Assembly: GCF_037113415.1 (NCBI RefSeq)
Contig: NZ_CP146608.1
Span: forward strand, 1 to 64,000
DNA: 64,000 bases
Source: Devosia sp. XK-2
GTDB taxonomy: Bacteria > Pseudomonadota > Alphaproteobacteria > Rhizobiales > Devosiaceae
Reading direction: 5' to 3'
Positions 26,220 through 33,209 of this stretch are shown here, piece by piece. The stretch's first letter is position 1, and each line of letters starts with the position of its first letter. The translations under genes were made by a program, and so were the position numbers. Under the pieces are notes generated by a model, which saw only the letters and a list, made by a program, of their open reading frames with translations, was not told where the DNA came from and did no database searches.

Positions 26220-26546
26220 ATGATCAAGGATATTGTTGTTCACCTCACCGGATCGAGCGAGGACCAATATCGGCTGGACTGCGCCGAAATGCTGGCGGGC
26301 CTGTTCGATGCCCATCTCACCGGGCTGCTTGTGCATGTCGAACCCGAGATCGTGGCCATGCCCGAAGCGCATTACGCCGACGTGCTGCAGACCCTGATCG
26401 TCGAGGGGCCGGAGCGAACCGCCCAGCGCAAGGCCAGGCTGAAGGAACGGTTTGCTGGCATGACCACGCCCCCGACACCCATTCGGTCGAAATACTCGAT
26501 CTTGATGGCCTGCTCGAACTCAGCCGCCGCAGGGCAAACTAGCTGA
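26220..26546 (+). pseudogene. Truncated universal stress protein gene
   Basis: The first 80 codons encode the start of a UspA-type domain (MIKDIVVHLTGSSEDQYRLD, AHLTGLLVHVEPEIVAMPEA), the form usually found in tandem-domain proteins of about 270-280 residues. Beyond KARLKERFAGM the frame loses homology and ends at residue 108. Another frame (26477-26542) reads THSVEILDLDGLLELSRRRA, which looks like the genuine end of a protein, probably not the same one, so a deletion may have joined two remnants. An FNR-type box lies upstream and a good GGAGG site precedes the ATG. Confidence 0.7.
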
Positions 26547-26547
26547 A

Positions 26548-26561
26548 TCGACCATCGTCAA
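26548..26561. promoter_or_regulatory. Weak FNR/FixK-type box TCGACCATCGTCAA
   Basis: One half-site is perfect (GTCAA) and the other has one mismatch (TCGAC). It is centred 74.5 bases before the BON gene ATG. This is a low-confidence site, noted because of the stronger boxes around it. Confidence 0.35.
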
Positions 26562-26628
26562 AGTGGCCATTGGTGGTCCCCATTAGGGTCTTGCATGGTG
26601 TGTGGCGCCACAGAGCAGGAGACGGAAA

Positions 26629-26900
26629 ATGGATGATATAGGTCTTAGAGAGCTCATCGAGGACGAGCTGGATTTCGAGCCGAGCGTCGATGCGGCCGAT
26701 ATCGGTGTCACGGTGGAAATGGCATTGTAACGCTGTCGGGCCATGTCCCCAGCTATGCCCAGAAAACCAGGATCGAGGAGATCGTGGGCCGGACCAAGGG
26801 CGTACGCGGCTATGCCGAGGAAATCGAAGTCCGGTTTCCCGGTGAGAAATATATGGCCGACGATATTCTGGCTGCCCGCGCCGCCGACCTGATCAAGTGA
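26629..26900 (+). pseudogene. Frameshifted BON-domain protein gene
   Basis: The frame opens MDDIGLRELIEDELDFEPSV and DAADIGVTVE, the start of an OsmY/BON-domain protein, then hits TAA at 26728. In the next frame the domain resumes without loss: NGIVTLSGHVPSYAQKTRIE, then EEIEVRFPGEKYMADD, to a TGA at 26898. One A is missing from the run at 26717-26719 (AAA for AAAA). The TGA at 26898 stands where relatives have Trp (LIKW), and later in that frame PGVRQVEDHLRI resembles the end of a second BON domain. So the gene has a frameshift, a nonsense change and probably a deletion. Confidence 0.8.
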
Positions 26901-27036
26901 AACGCCTGAGCCGCGCCCGGCGTCAGGCAGGTGGAGGATCATCTGCGCATCTCGCAATGCCGGATTGCTTGCTGGAACGCCATGGGTGCTCCAGCCCGGG
27001 CGCAGACAATCGCAGGATATTCCTGAGGAGGGCGTC

Positions 27037-27306
27037 ATGACCAATGCGCAATGGCATAAGGACAATCCGGTCCCCATCTATCCGCGATCGGCTTTTCTGG
27101 GCTGGCATTTGCGGCACGAAGCCGTGTGCGCCTGCCGCCCCACGCCCGAGGCCGTGCTGCGCGCGCTCGATGACCTCGGTATCGTTACGCCCGGCCGGAT
27201 AGAGCGCATGCTTGTGCCGGCGACCATGCCGGACCGGCCCCCAAAGGCAAGCAAGGCAAGGCCCGGTCAATGCCGGACCATGGCGCAATCGGCGCCTGGG
27301 CGGTGA
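27037..27306 (+). CDS. Small protein with WHxxHxxxCxCRPxP motif (paralogue A)
   Basis: An 89-residue protein starting at ATG 27037 after GAGGAGGG. The core reads GWHLRHEAVCACRPTPEAVL, then RALDDLGIVTPGRIE. The same pattern, W-H-x2-H-x3-C-x-C-R-P-x-P, is found in the 65-residue protein at 30893-31090. Two His and two Cys so close together suggest metal or cofactor binding. The C-terminal 25 residues are basic and of low complexity, and may be an added tail. The stop lies 7 bases from the convergent synthetase gene. I do not recognise a named family. Confidence 0.65.
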   Translation: MTNAQWHKDNPVPIYPRSAFLGWHLRHEAVCACRPTPEAVLRALDDLGIVTPGRIERMLVPATMPDRPPKASKARPGQCRTMAQSAPGR

Positions 27307-27312
27307 GGGGCA

Positions 27313-29985
27313 TCAGAGCGGCAGGCGCACCCGTGCCGGTTCGGAGGCCGGCACCGTCTCGAAGGTGAAGCCGAGCTTTGCGCAAAGCGCCAGCATGCCC
27401 CGGTTGTCGCGCAGGACAACGCCGAAAAGCTCGCCGATCCCCTGGCTCCTGGCATAATCGATCAGCCGGCCCAGCAATCCTTCGCCCAGCCCCTGGCCCT
27501 GCAGATCGCTGCGTATCAGAAGTCCGAACTCGGCCCGCCGGCGGTCGGGATCGGCCGCATAGCGGACAATACCGGCAAGATCGCCATTGGAATGCTCGAG
27601 GGCCACAAAGGCGATGTCCCGGTCGTAGTCGAGCTGGGTCAGGCGCACCAGGGTCTCATGCGACAGCTCGGGCAGCGTGGTCAGGAAGCGCTGGCGCAGA
27701 TCCTCGGGCGTCACGCGCGACAGGAAGGCGGGATAGAGCGCCGCATCGACAGGGCGGATCGGGCGGACATCATAGTGCTGGCCATTGGTGGTCAGGGTGC
27801 TGTTCCAGCCCGACGGATAGGGTCGGATGACGAGCGCGGGATTGGGCGCAACCATTCCGTTGCGCGACAGGTCCACCTCGATCCGCGCGTCCAGGGCCAC
27901 GACGCCGTTCTCATCGGCGAGCAGCGGGTTGATGTCGAGTGCCTTGATCTGCGGAAAGTCGATCACAAGCTGGGAGACGGCCTTGATAGCCTGGATGACA
28001 AGGCTGCGCTCGACGGCGGGCCGGTCGCGATAGCCGGCCAGCAATCTGCTGATCCGCGTGCGCCCTATCATGTCATCGGCAAGGACATCGTCAACCGGCA
28101 GCAATTCCATGGTGGTGTCGCGCACGACTTCAACCGCGGTGCCGCCGGCGCCGAACATCAGGACGGGACCGAAGACGGGATCGCTGGCCACCCCGATGAT
28201 CAATTCCTGCGCCTTGGGGCGCGCTATCATCGGCTGGACGGCGAAACCCTCGAGCTCGGCCTTGAGGTTCCTGGCTTCCAGACGGGCGGCAATGGCTCTG
28301 GCGGCCGCTTCGGCGTCCGCGGCACTATCGATATCGAGGACGACGCCGCCCAGATCGGATTTGTGGGTCAGCGTTCCGGACACCATTTTGACCGCGATCT
28401 TGTCGTGCTGGCTGAGCAGGTCCGCAGCGGCGGCCATGACCGCGCCGGGCTCGACGGCCATGATGGTGCGCGGCACGGCGATGCCATAGGCCGCAAGGAC
28501 CGCCTTGGCCTCCGGTTCGGTCAGCATGGAGCGGCCTTTGCCCATGGCCGCGTCGAGCACCTGTCCGGCAGCGCCCTTGTCGACATGCAGGGTTTCATAG
28601 GTTTCCGGCACCCGCTGCAATTGCACGCCAAGCTGGCGCCAGCGCAGCAGCAGGTTCAGGCCCTCGGCCGCCTTTTTGGGCGTATCCAGGCTCGCTATGC
28701 CGGCGGCATTGAGCGCCTTGCGGGCCGGTGTGGCGGCAAATTCCCCCAGCCAGGTTGCAAGCACTGGCTTGCCATTGACATAGCCCTTGTCTGCAATGGC
28801 CGCCACGGCCTGCGCAGCGGCCAATGGCTCGGCCAGGGCCGTGGGACAATTCATCACCAGCAGCGCATCGACATGATCGTCGGCTGCGACTGCCTGTACC
28901 GCATCCACATAGCGCTGGGGCGGCGCGTCGCCGATGATGTCGACCGGATTGGCGCGCGACCAGGTCGGTGGCAGGACCTTGTCCAGCGCGGCGATAGTCT
29001 TGGGCGAGAGTTCCGCCAACCGGCAATTGTGATCGAGCAGGTGATCGACGGCCAACACACCCGCGCCGCCGCCATTGGTCACAATGGCGACTCGGGCCTG
29101 CGCCATGGGTCTGAAACGGGCGGTGATCTCGGCCGCCGAGAACAGGTCCTCCAGATCGTTGACCCGGATAATGCCCGCCCGGCGCAGGGCGGCCTCGACC
29201 ACGGCATCGGCGCCGGCCAGGGCCCCGGTATGGGTCTGGGCCGCCCGCGCGGCTTCGGCGTGACGGCCGGGCTTCACCGCGATCACTGGCTTGAGCCGCG
29301 CCGCAGCCCGCGCTGCGGACATGAATTTGCGGCCGTCCGGAACGGATTCGAGATACATCAGAATAGCCGAACAATTCGGATCGAGCGCCAGCATGTTGAG
29401 GCAATCGCCCACATCCACATCGGCCATGTCTCCGAGCGAGACGATCTGCGAAAAGCCGACGCCCTCGGCCTCCGCCCAATCGATGACGGATGAAACGATG
29501 GCGCCCGATTGCGACAGGAGCGCCAGCGAGCCGGGCCGGGCGTTGAGATGGGAAAAGCTGGCATTCAGTCCCAGACGAGGGGCCAGCAGGCCAATCGTGT
29601 TCGGACCGATGATGCGCAGGCCATGCCGGCTGGCCGCCTCCAGCATGCGCTGCTTGAGATTACCCTTCTCCCCCATGCCGGCAGTGATGATGACGGCGGC
29701 GCGTCCGCCAGCCTGGCCGATCTCGTCAATAATGGCCGGTATGGTGGATGGCGGCGTGGCGATGATGCAAAGATCGGGCACGGCCGGCAGGTCCGTGACG
29801 CTGGCAAAGCAGGGCCGGCCCGAGAGGCGCCGATATTTCGGATTGACCGCATAGACCTCGCCCTTGAAGCCGCCCGCCAGGATATTGGCCATGACCAGCA
29901 TTCCAAGGCTGCCGGGACGTTCGGAAGCGCCGATAAGGGCGACCGATTGGGGAGCAAAGGCCCGGTCCAGGTGGCGAATAGTCAT
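27313..29985 (-). CDS. Acetate-CoA ligase family (ADP-forming type) protein fused to a GNAT acetyltransferase
   Basis: An 890-residue protein. Residues 1-130 are a CoA-binding Rossmann domain (ALIGASERPGSLG, GPNTIGLLAP), followed by a succinyl-CoA-synthetase-like ligase domain with the phosphohistidine-type motif THTGALAG (His252), an ATP-grasp domain (about 480-700; VSGTLTHKSDLGGV, FGAGGTAVEV), and a GNAT domain from about residue 730 (VRPIRPVD, then IRSDLQGQGLGEGLL). This is the architecture of Pat/YfiQ-type lysine acetyltransferases and related acyl-CoA synthetases. Because His252 is retained, ligase activity remains possible. ATG 29985 follows AGGAAGAG. It is intact although most neighbours are broken. 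Confidence 0.92.
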   Translation of the reverse strand: MTIRHLDRAFAPQSVALIGASERPGSLGMLVMANILAGGFKGEVYAVNPKYRRLSGRPCFASVTDLPAVPDLCIIATPPSTIPAIIDEIGQAGGRAAVIITAGMGEKGNLKQRMLEAASRHGLRIIGPNTIGLLAPRLGLNASFSHLNARPGSLALLSQSGAIVSSVIDWAEAEGVGFSQIVSLGDMADVDVGDCLNMLALDPNCSAILMYLESVPDGRKFMSAARAAARLKPVIAVKPGRHAEAARAAQTHTGALAGADAVVEAALRRAGIIRVNDLEDLFSAAEITARFRPMAQARVAIVTNGGGAGVLAVDHLLDHNCRLAELSPKTIAALDKVLPPTWSRANPVDIIGDAPPQRYVDAVQAVAADDHVDALLVMNCPTALAEPLAAAQAVAAIADKGYVNGKPVLATWLGEFAATPARKALNAAGIASLDTPKKAAEGLNLLLRWRQLGVQLQRVPETYETLHVDKGAAGQVLDAAMGKGRSMLTEPEAKAVLAAYGIAVPRTIMAVEPGAVMAAAADLLSQHDKIAVKMVSGTLTHKSDLGGVVLDIDSAADAEAAARAIAARLEARNLKAELEGFAVQPMIARPKAQELIIGVASDPVFGPVLMFGAGGTAVEVVRDTTMELLPVDDVLADDMIGRTRISRLLAGYRDRPAVERSLVIQAIKAVSQLVIDFPQIKALDINPLLADENGVVALDARIEVDLSRNGMVAPNPALVIRPYPSGWNSTLTTNGQHYDVRPIRPVDAALYPAFLSRVTPEDLRQRFLTTLPELSHETLVRLTQLDYDRDIAFVALEHSNGDLAGIVRYAADPDRRRAEFGLLIRSDLQGQGLGEGLLGRLIDYARSQGIGELFGVVLRDNRGMLALCAKLGFTFETVPASEPARVRLPL

Positions 29986-30044
29986 GTCAGATCTCTTCCT
30001 GCAGCTTATGTCGCCTCGTTTTAGCCGTGCGGGGTCCGCCCGCC

Positions 30045-30058
30045 TTGACCTGACGCAA
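30045..30058. promoter_or_regulatory. Degenerate FNR/FixK-type box upstream of the synthetase gene
   Basis: Plus strand TTGACCTGACGCAA: one half-site is perfect (TTGAC), the other has diverged (CGCAA). Its centre lies 66.5 bases from the minus-strand ATG at 29985, the same spacing as the better boxes of this island. Confidence 0.4.
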
Positions 30059-30117
30059 AGGTCCGCGCCTTTTGTCGGTCAATGGCGTCACCCTGCGCTC
30101 TTGGTCGTCGGCAAGCA

Positions 30118-30143
30118 ATCGCCCCGGCCGGGGCCGGGGCGAT
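30118..30143. terminator. Perfect GC-rich hairpin
   Basis: ATCGCCCCGGCC and GGCCGGGGCGAT form a perfect 12-bp stem around two G. It lies just past the stop of the DUF883-like remnant on the minus strand. It lacks a T-run, so it may be an RNA stabiliser or repeat rather than a full terminator. Confidence 0.5.
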
Positions 30144-30169
30144 GGTGCAGATCGTCAAGGGTGAACCGG

Positions 30170-30312
30170 CTATTGCCGGCCCAGCGCCAGTGACAGGAGA
30201 AGGCCGATGGCCGCGGCGACACCGACGGTCAGCAAGGGTTGCCGCCGCAGCGAATCCTCGAAGGACTGTTCAAGGCTGATGGCATTGCGCCGGGCCCGCC
30301 CGGCAAGCCTTA
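30170..30312 (-). pseudogene. Remnant of a DUF883/YqjD-like membrane-anchor gene
   Basis: The minus strand frame reads ISLEQSFEDSLRRQPLLTVG and then VAAAIGLLLSLALGRQ before a TAG. This is the usual end of ElaB/YqjD (DUF883) proteins: a helix, then RRxPLLTV, then one membrane span. No start codon or helical N-terminal half is found; the frame is closed by a TGA shortly upstream. It is too short for the homology to be firm. Confidence 0.4.
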
Positions 30313-30331
30313 CCGCGGGTCATCGCCGCTC

Positions 30332-30345
30332 TTGACGCTGGTCAA
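30332..30345. promoter_or_regulatory. FNR/FixK-type box TTGACGCTGGTCAA
   Basis: A perfect TTGAC-N4-GTCAA inverted repeat centred 68.5 bases before the in-frame ACG at 30407 and 86.5 before the first ATG (30425) of the CBS gene. Confidence 0.75.
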
Positions 30346-30406
30346 ATCAGGGGGCTGGCTGCGGGACTATGCTCGTGTCTGCCTTTGCTTTGGAAGGAGT
30401 GGAGCC

Positions 30407-30826
30407 ACGCAAGTAGAACAGGCCATGCACAAGGGTGCCAATTGCGTGCCGGCAGACATGCCGGTCGGCGAGATCACGGCGCTGATGAAGAAGGACGATA
30501 TCGGCGCGGTACCTGTCTGCGAGAACGACCGGCTGGTGGGCATGATCACCGATCGGGATCTGGCAATGAGATTGCTGCCCAATGGCACCGATCCCAAGCG
30601 CCAGACGGCCCGAAACGTCATGATCGCCGGCATTGTCTTCTGCCGCACCGACCAGTCGGTCGAAGATGCGGTCCACCTGATGGAAGACAAGAAAATCCGG
30701 CGTCTTCCGGTCATCGACGACAAGAAACGCCTCGTCGGCATGCTGTCCCTGTCCGACATTTAGCATCACGCCAGCTGCGAACTCTCAGGCGAACTGGTTC
30801 AGGCCGTGGCCATGCCGCACGCCTGA
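30407..30826 (+). pseudogene. CBS-domain protein gene with premature stop and possible lost start codon
   Basis: Two CBS domains are visible: MHKGANCVPADMPVGEITAL to VCENDRLVGMITDRDLAMRL, then MIAGIVFCRTDQSVEDAVHL to KKRLVGMLSLSDI. Translation stops at TAG 30761, yet the same frame continues HHASCELSGELVQAVA to TGA 30824, the standard end of this family, so the TAG replaces a sense codon (probably Ser). At the 5' end a strong AAGGAG (30394-30399) sits seven bases before an in-frame ACG at 30407, while the first ATG (30425) has no ribosome site. A shortened product of 112 residues from 30425 to 30763 with both CBS domains could still be made. Confidence 0.75.
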
Positions 30827-30892
30827 GCCCCCGGACGCCGGGCCGCGGCCAAGCGCGACCTTGCGCCGGCTATTGCCCGCCGCCCCGGGCGG

Positions 30893-31090
30893 TCATCGCA
30901 GGCTGCGCGGGGTGGGGACCAGAAGGCCGCGCTGCTCCATGGCCTTGAGGACGCTGGGAGGAATGGGCCGGCATCCGCACTGGGCGGCGTGAGCCATATG
31001 CCAATCGATGCGCTCGTCCATTCGCGCATTGGGCGGCATTTTGTGCTCCTCGTGCCACTGCCGGTTGATGGCCTGCATCTGGGATTTCAT
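30893..31090 (-). CDS. Small protein with WHxxHxxxCxCRPxP motif (paralogue B)
   Basis: A 65-residue protein: MKSQMQAINRQWHEEHKMPP, then DWHMAHAAQCGCRPIPPSVL, then KAMEQRGLLVPTPRS. ATG 31090 follows CAGGGAGA. The core W-H-x2-H-x3-C-x-C-R-P-x-P-x2-V-L aligns without gaps to the protein at 27037-27306. A good FNR/FixK-type box lies 68.5 bases upstream. A role in metal or thiol chemistry under low oxygen is an inference from the ligand-like residues and the promoter. Confidence 0.75.
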   Translation of the reverse strand: MKSQMQAINRQWHEEHKMPPNARMDERIDWHMAHAAQCGCRPIPPSVLKAMEQRGLLVPTPRSLR

Positions 31091-31151
31091 ATCGGTCTCC
31101 CTGCCGAGAGGACTGTTGCGCGGAACTTTGCCTCATTGACGGCAACGGACT

Positions 31152-31165
31152 TTGATCATGGTCAA
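31152..31165. promoter_or_regulatory. FNR/FixK-type box TTGATCATGGTCAA
   Basis: Matches TTGAT-N4-GTCAA. Its centre is 68.5 bases from the minus-strand ATG at 31090 and 101.5 from the plus-strand ATG at 31260, so it could serve the divergent pair. Confidence 0.75.
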
Positions 31166-31259
31166 TCGCCCGGCCGAAAACCGCCCGCCAATTTGATCGC
31201 GATCCAATTGCCACTCATTCATTCGGCCTAGGCTGGGCTTTCACAATGAAGGTGCGACG

Positions 31260-31720
31260 ATGAACCGAACCCTGTTTCCAAGCCAATCTCTCATTCTGGT
31301 CTGCGACGGCGCCAAGGCGCTGCTCTTCGAGAATGCGGGCGATGCCCAGGCGCTCAATCTCAGCCGCTCGACATCAGGGAGGAACCTCACCCACCGACCC
31401 GGGGTCTGGGGGCCGACCGTCCCACCCGCGTCTATGACAGCATGGATGGCTCACGGAGCGGGGCTGAGCAGACTGATTGGCACGAGGCGGCCGAGGTCGA
31501 CTTTCTGGCGAAAGTGGCTCAAGTCCTGGAGCAGGCTGTGGCCCAGCGACGTCCACCCCGGCTCAGCCTGGTCGCTCCCCCGCGCGCATTGGGCATATTG
31601 AGACAGGAACTGGGCGAGGCGACGCGGGCGGCCCTTGCGGCCGAGATCGCCAAGGACCTGGTCAATCACCCGGTTCCCGAAATCGAGAAACAGCTTGCCG
31701 CCATGCGCCAGCTCACTTGA
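31260..31720 (+). pseudogene. Frameshifted host-attachment family protein gene
   Basis: The first frame encodes MNRTLFPSQSLILVCDGAKA and LLFENAGDAQALNL, the start of a host-attachment-type (PF10116-like) protein. From about 31372 the sequence continues in another frame as DIREEPHPPTRGLGADRPTR, then AEVDFLAKVAQVLEQAV, LSLVAPPRALGILRQEL and a conserved end (EIAKDLVNHPVPEIEKQLAA) to TGA 31718. One frameshift between 31355 and 31375 breaks the gene. Its end overlaps the convergent phosphoribosyltransferase gene by eight bases. A GAAGG site precedes the ATG. Confidence 0.8.
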
Positions 31721-32378
31721 TCGGCCCGCGTGCCGGATGGAAACGGTCTAGAATGCTCGTCACATCAGCATCGGATAATTGACGGAAGTCGGCGTAGAAA
31801 GCGCCGACGCCGCCAAATGCCTGGTGCGTTTCAAGGCAAACCACATCATCGGCCTCTGGCCCGAGTGCCGCCATTGTCTGGGTCTGGCCCACTGGCACTG
31901 CCAGCACGAGGCGGCGCGGCTTTCTGCGGCGCAGCGCGCGCAGGGCCGCCCGCATTGTCGCACCCGTGGCCACGCCGTCATCGACCACGATCACAGTTTT
32001 TCCTTCGATTTGGGGCGGCGGCCGGTCGCCGAGATAGCGCGCCCGGCGCCGGTCGATCTCATTTGTTTCGTCCTGCTTGATGCGGTCGAACGTGGCCTCG
32101 GAGATTTGCGCGTGAGCAATAACCTCTTCGTTTCGCACCACAATGGGATCGGGATCATCGACAATGGCGCCGGCCGCCAGCTCCACATGGCCGGGCACGC
32201 CAATTTTGCGGACCAGCAGGAGATTCAGCGGGGCGCCCAGCGCTTCGGCAACCGGGGCCGCCACAGGAACACCGCCCCGGGGCAAGGCGAGAACCAGAGG
32301 GCTCTGGTCCCGATAGGAGAGCAGGGCGGTTGCAAGCCTCTGCCCGGCTTCTGTTCGGTTCTTGAACCCCATGGGCAT
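31713..32378 (-). CDS. Phosphoribosyltransferase-family protein
   Basis: A 221-residue type I phosphoribosyltransferase-like protein with the PRPP-binding motif VIVVDDGVATGATMRAAL, preceded by LVLALPRGGVPVAAPVAEAL and LLLVRKIGVPGH. Proteins of this type, without a known base substrate, often sit with stress and hypoxia genes. ATG 32378 (MPMGFKNR) has an AGGA site five bases upstream, which supports it as an independent gene, although the frame is open upstream into the damaged hsp20. It is downstream of hsp20 on the same strand and probably shares its promoter. Confidence 0.85.
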   Translation of the reverse strand: MPMGFKNRTEAGQRLATALLSYRDQSPLVLALPRGGVPVAAPVAEALGAPLNLLLVRKIGVPGHVELAAGAIVDDPDPIVVRNEEVIAHAQISEATFDRIKQDETNEIDRRRARYLGDRPPPQIEGKTVIVVDDGVATGATMRAALRALRRRKPRRLVLAVPVGQTQTMAALGPEADDVVCLETHQAFGGVGAFYADFRQLSDADVTSILDRFHPARGPIK

Positions 32379-32478
32379 GGTTCCTGAAATCGGTCCTCTG
32401 GATTGGACAGTAAAATCCCTGCCAGCGCCAGACATATGAGGCCGGAGCGGCCTTGCACGCTGCCGGCCTCGGTTCAGG

Positions 32479-32993
32479 TCACGCCGCCTTGACGGTAATC
32501 TTCTGCTCGCGCTTTTGCGGAGCGTGACGGTCAGCACGCCCTTATTGAAGCGGGCCTCGATCTTGTCGGCGGCCACGCCGTCGGGCAGGGCGAAGCTGCG
32601 TTCAAACGAACCGAACCGGCGTTCGCGCGGATAATAGTCACCAGACTTTTCCTCCTTCTCGTCCCGCTTTTCACCCTTGATGGCAATATTGCCATTGCGC
32701 AGCACCACCTCGATGCTCTTTTCATCGAGACCGGGGAACTCGGCGGTGATTTCAAAGGCTTTTTCCCGTTCGATGATATCGACGGCCGGCGCCGACCATC
32801 CGAAACTCCGCACCATGGCCGAGGACCGGCCCGGGGCACGGAAAGGATGCAGCCAGTCATTGCCATAGAGATCATCGAAGAGGCGATCGACCTCCTGACG
32901 CAGAGCCTCGAAGGGCCGCCAGGCGGTCGCTTCAGGGCGCGCCGGAGCGACGCCTTCCTTACGGATAGGGAGCTTTGTGGTTGTATCGGCCAT
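32479..32993 (-). pseudogene. Hsp20 small heat-shock protein gene with a frameshift near its 3' end
   Basis: The frame from ATG 32993 (after GGAGG) encodes an alpha-crystallin protein: an N-terminal arm with MVRSFGWSAPAVDIIEREKA, then FPGLDEKSIEVVLRNGNIAI, YYPRERRFGSFERSFALPDG and KGVLTVTL. After that, the expected tail PQKREQKITVKAA and its TGA (32479-32481) are in a different frame, so one or two bases were lost or gained near 32515-32525. The original frame instead runs on through 45 unrelated codons into the phosphoribosyltransferase gene. The chaperone core is complete, so a tail-extended product might still work. Confidence 0.8.
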
Positions 32994-33051
32994 GGTCAGG
33001 TCCTCCAGTTAGGGTTTGCGAGCACGATGGTCGGGGCCGGGCGCGGTGAAA

Positions 33052-33065
33052 TTGACGATGGTCAA
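33052..33065. promoter_or_regulatory. FNR/FixK-type box TTGACGATGGTCAA
   Basis: A perfect TTGAC-N4-GTCAA inverted repeat centred 65.5 bases before the hsp20 ATG on the minus strand. Confidence 0.75.
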
Positions 33066-33209
33066 GAGTGCAGCAAGTCGCCCAGCACCAAACCGCTTGC
33101 AGGAGCTCTGGCGGGACGGTTTCGCTGTCGATGGCGAATTCCACAGAACTGGTTGCATGGCGCGCGACACATTCCGAACCGCAAAGACCTTGATGAGGTA
33201 AGCGACTGG

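Noticed and set aside
27592-29493. 633-codon open frame antisense to the synthetase/GNAT gene
   Set aside because: The minus-strand gene has complete domains; the plus-strand frame is low-complexity His/Arg/Gly-rich sequence with no motif.
31713-32993. A true Hsp20-phosphoribosyltransferase fusion protein
   Set aside because: The normal Hsp20 C-terminus and stop are present in another frame, and the transferase has its own ATG with ribosome site. A frameshift is the simpler reading.
33016-33201. 61-codon open frame between hsp20 and the NlpC/P60-like gene
   Set aside because: It begins in the hsp20 promoter region, spans the FNR-type box and has no motif.
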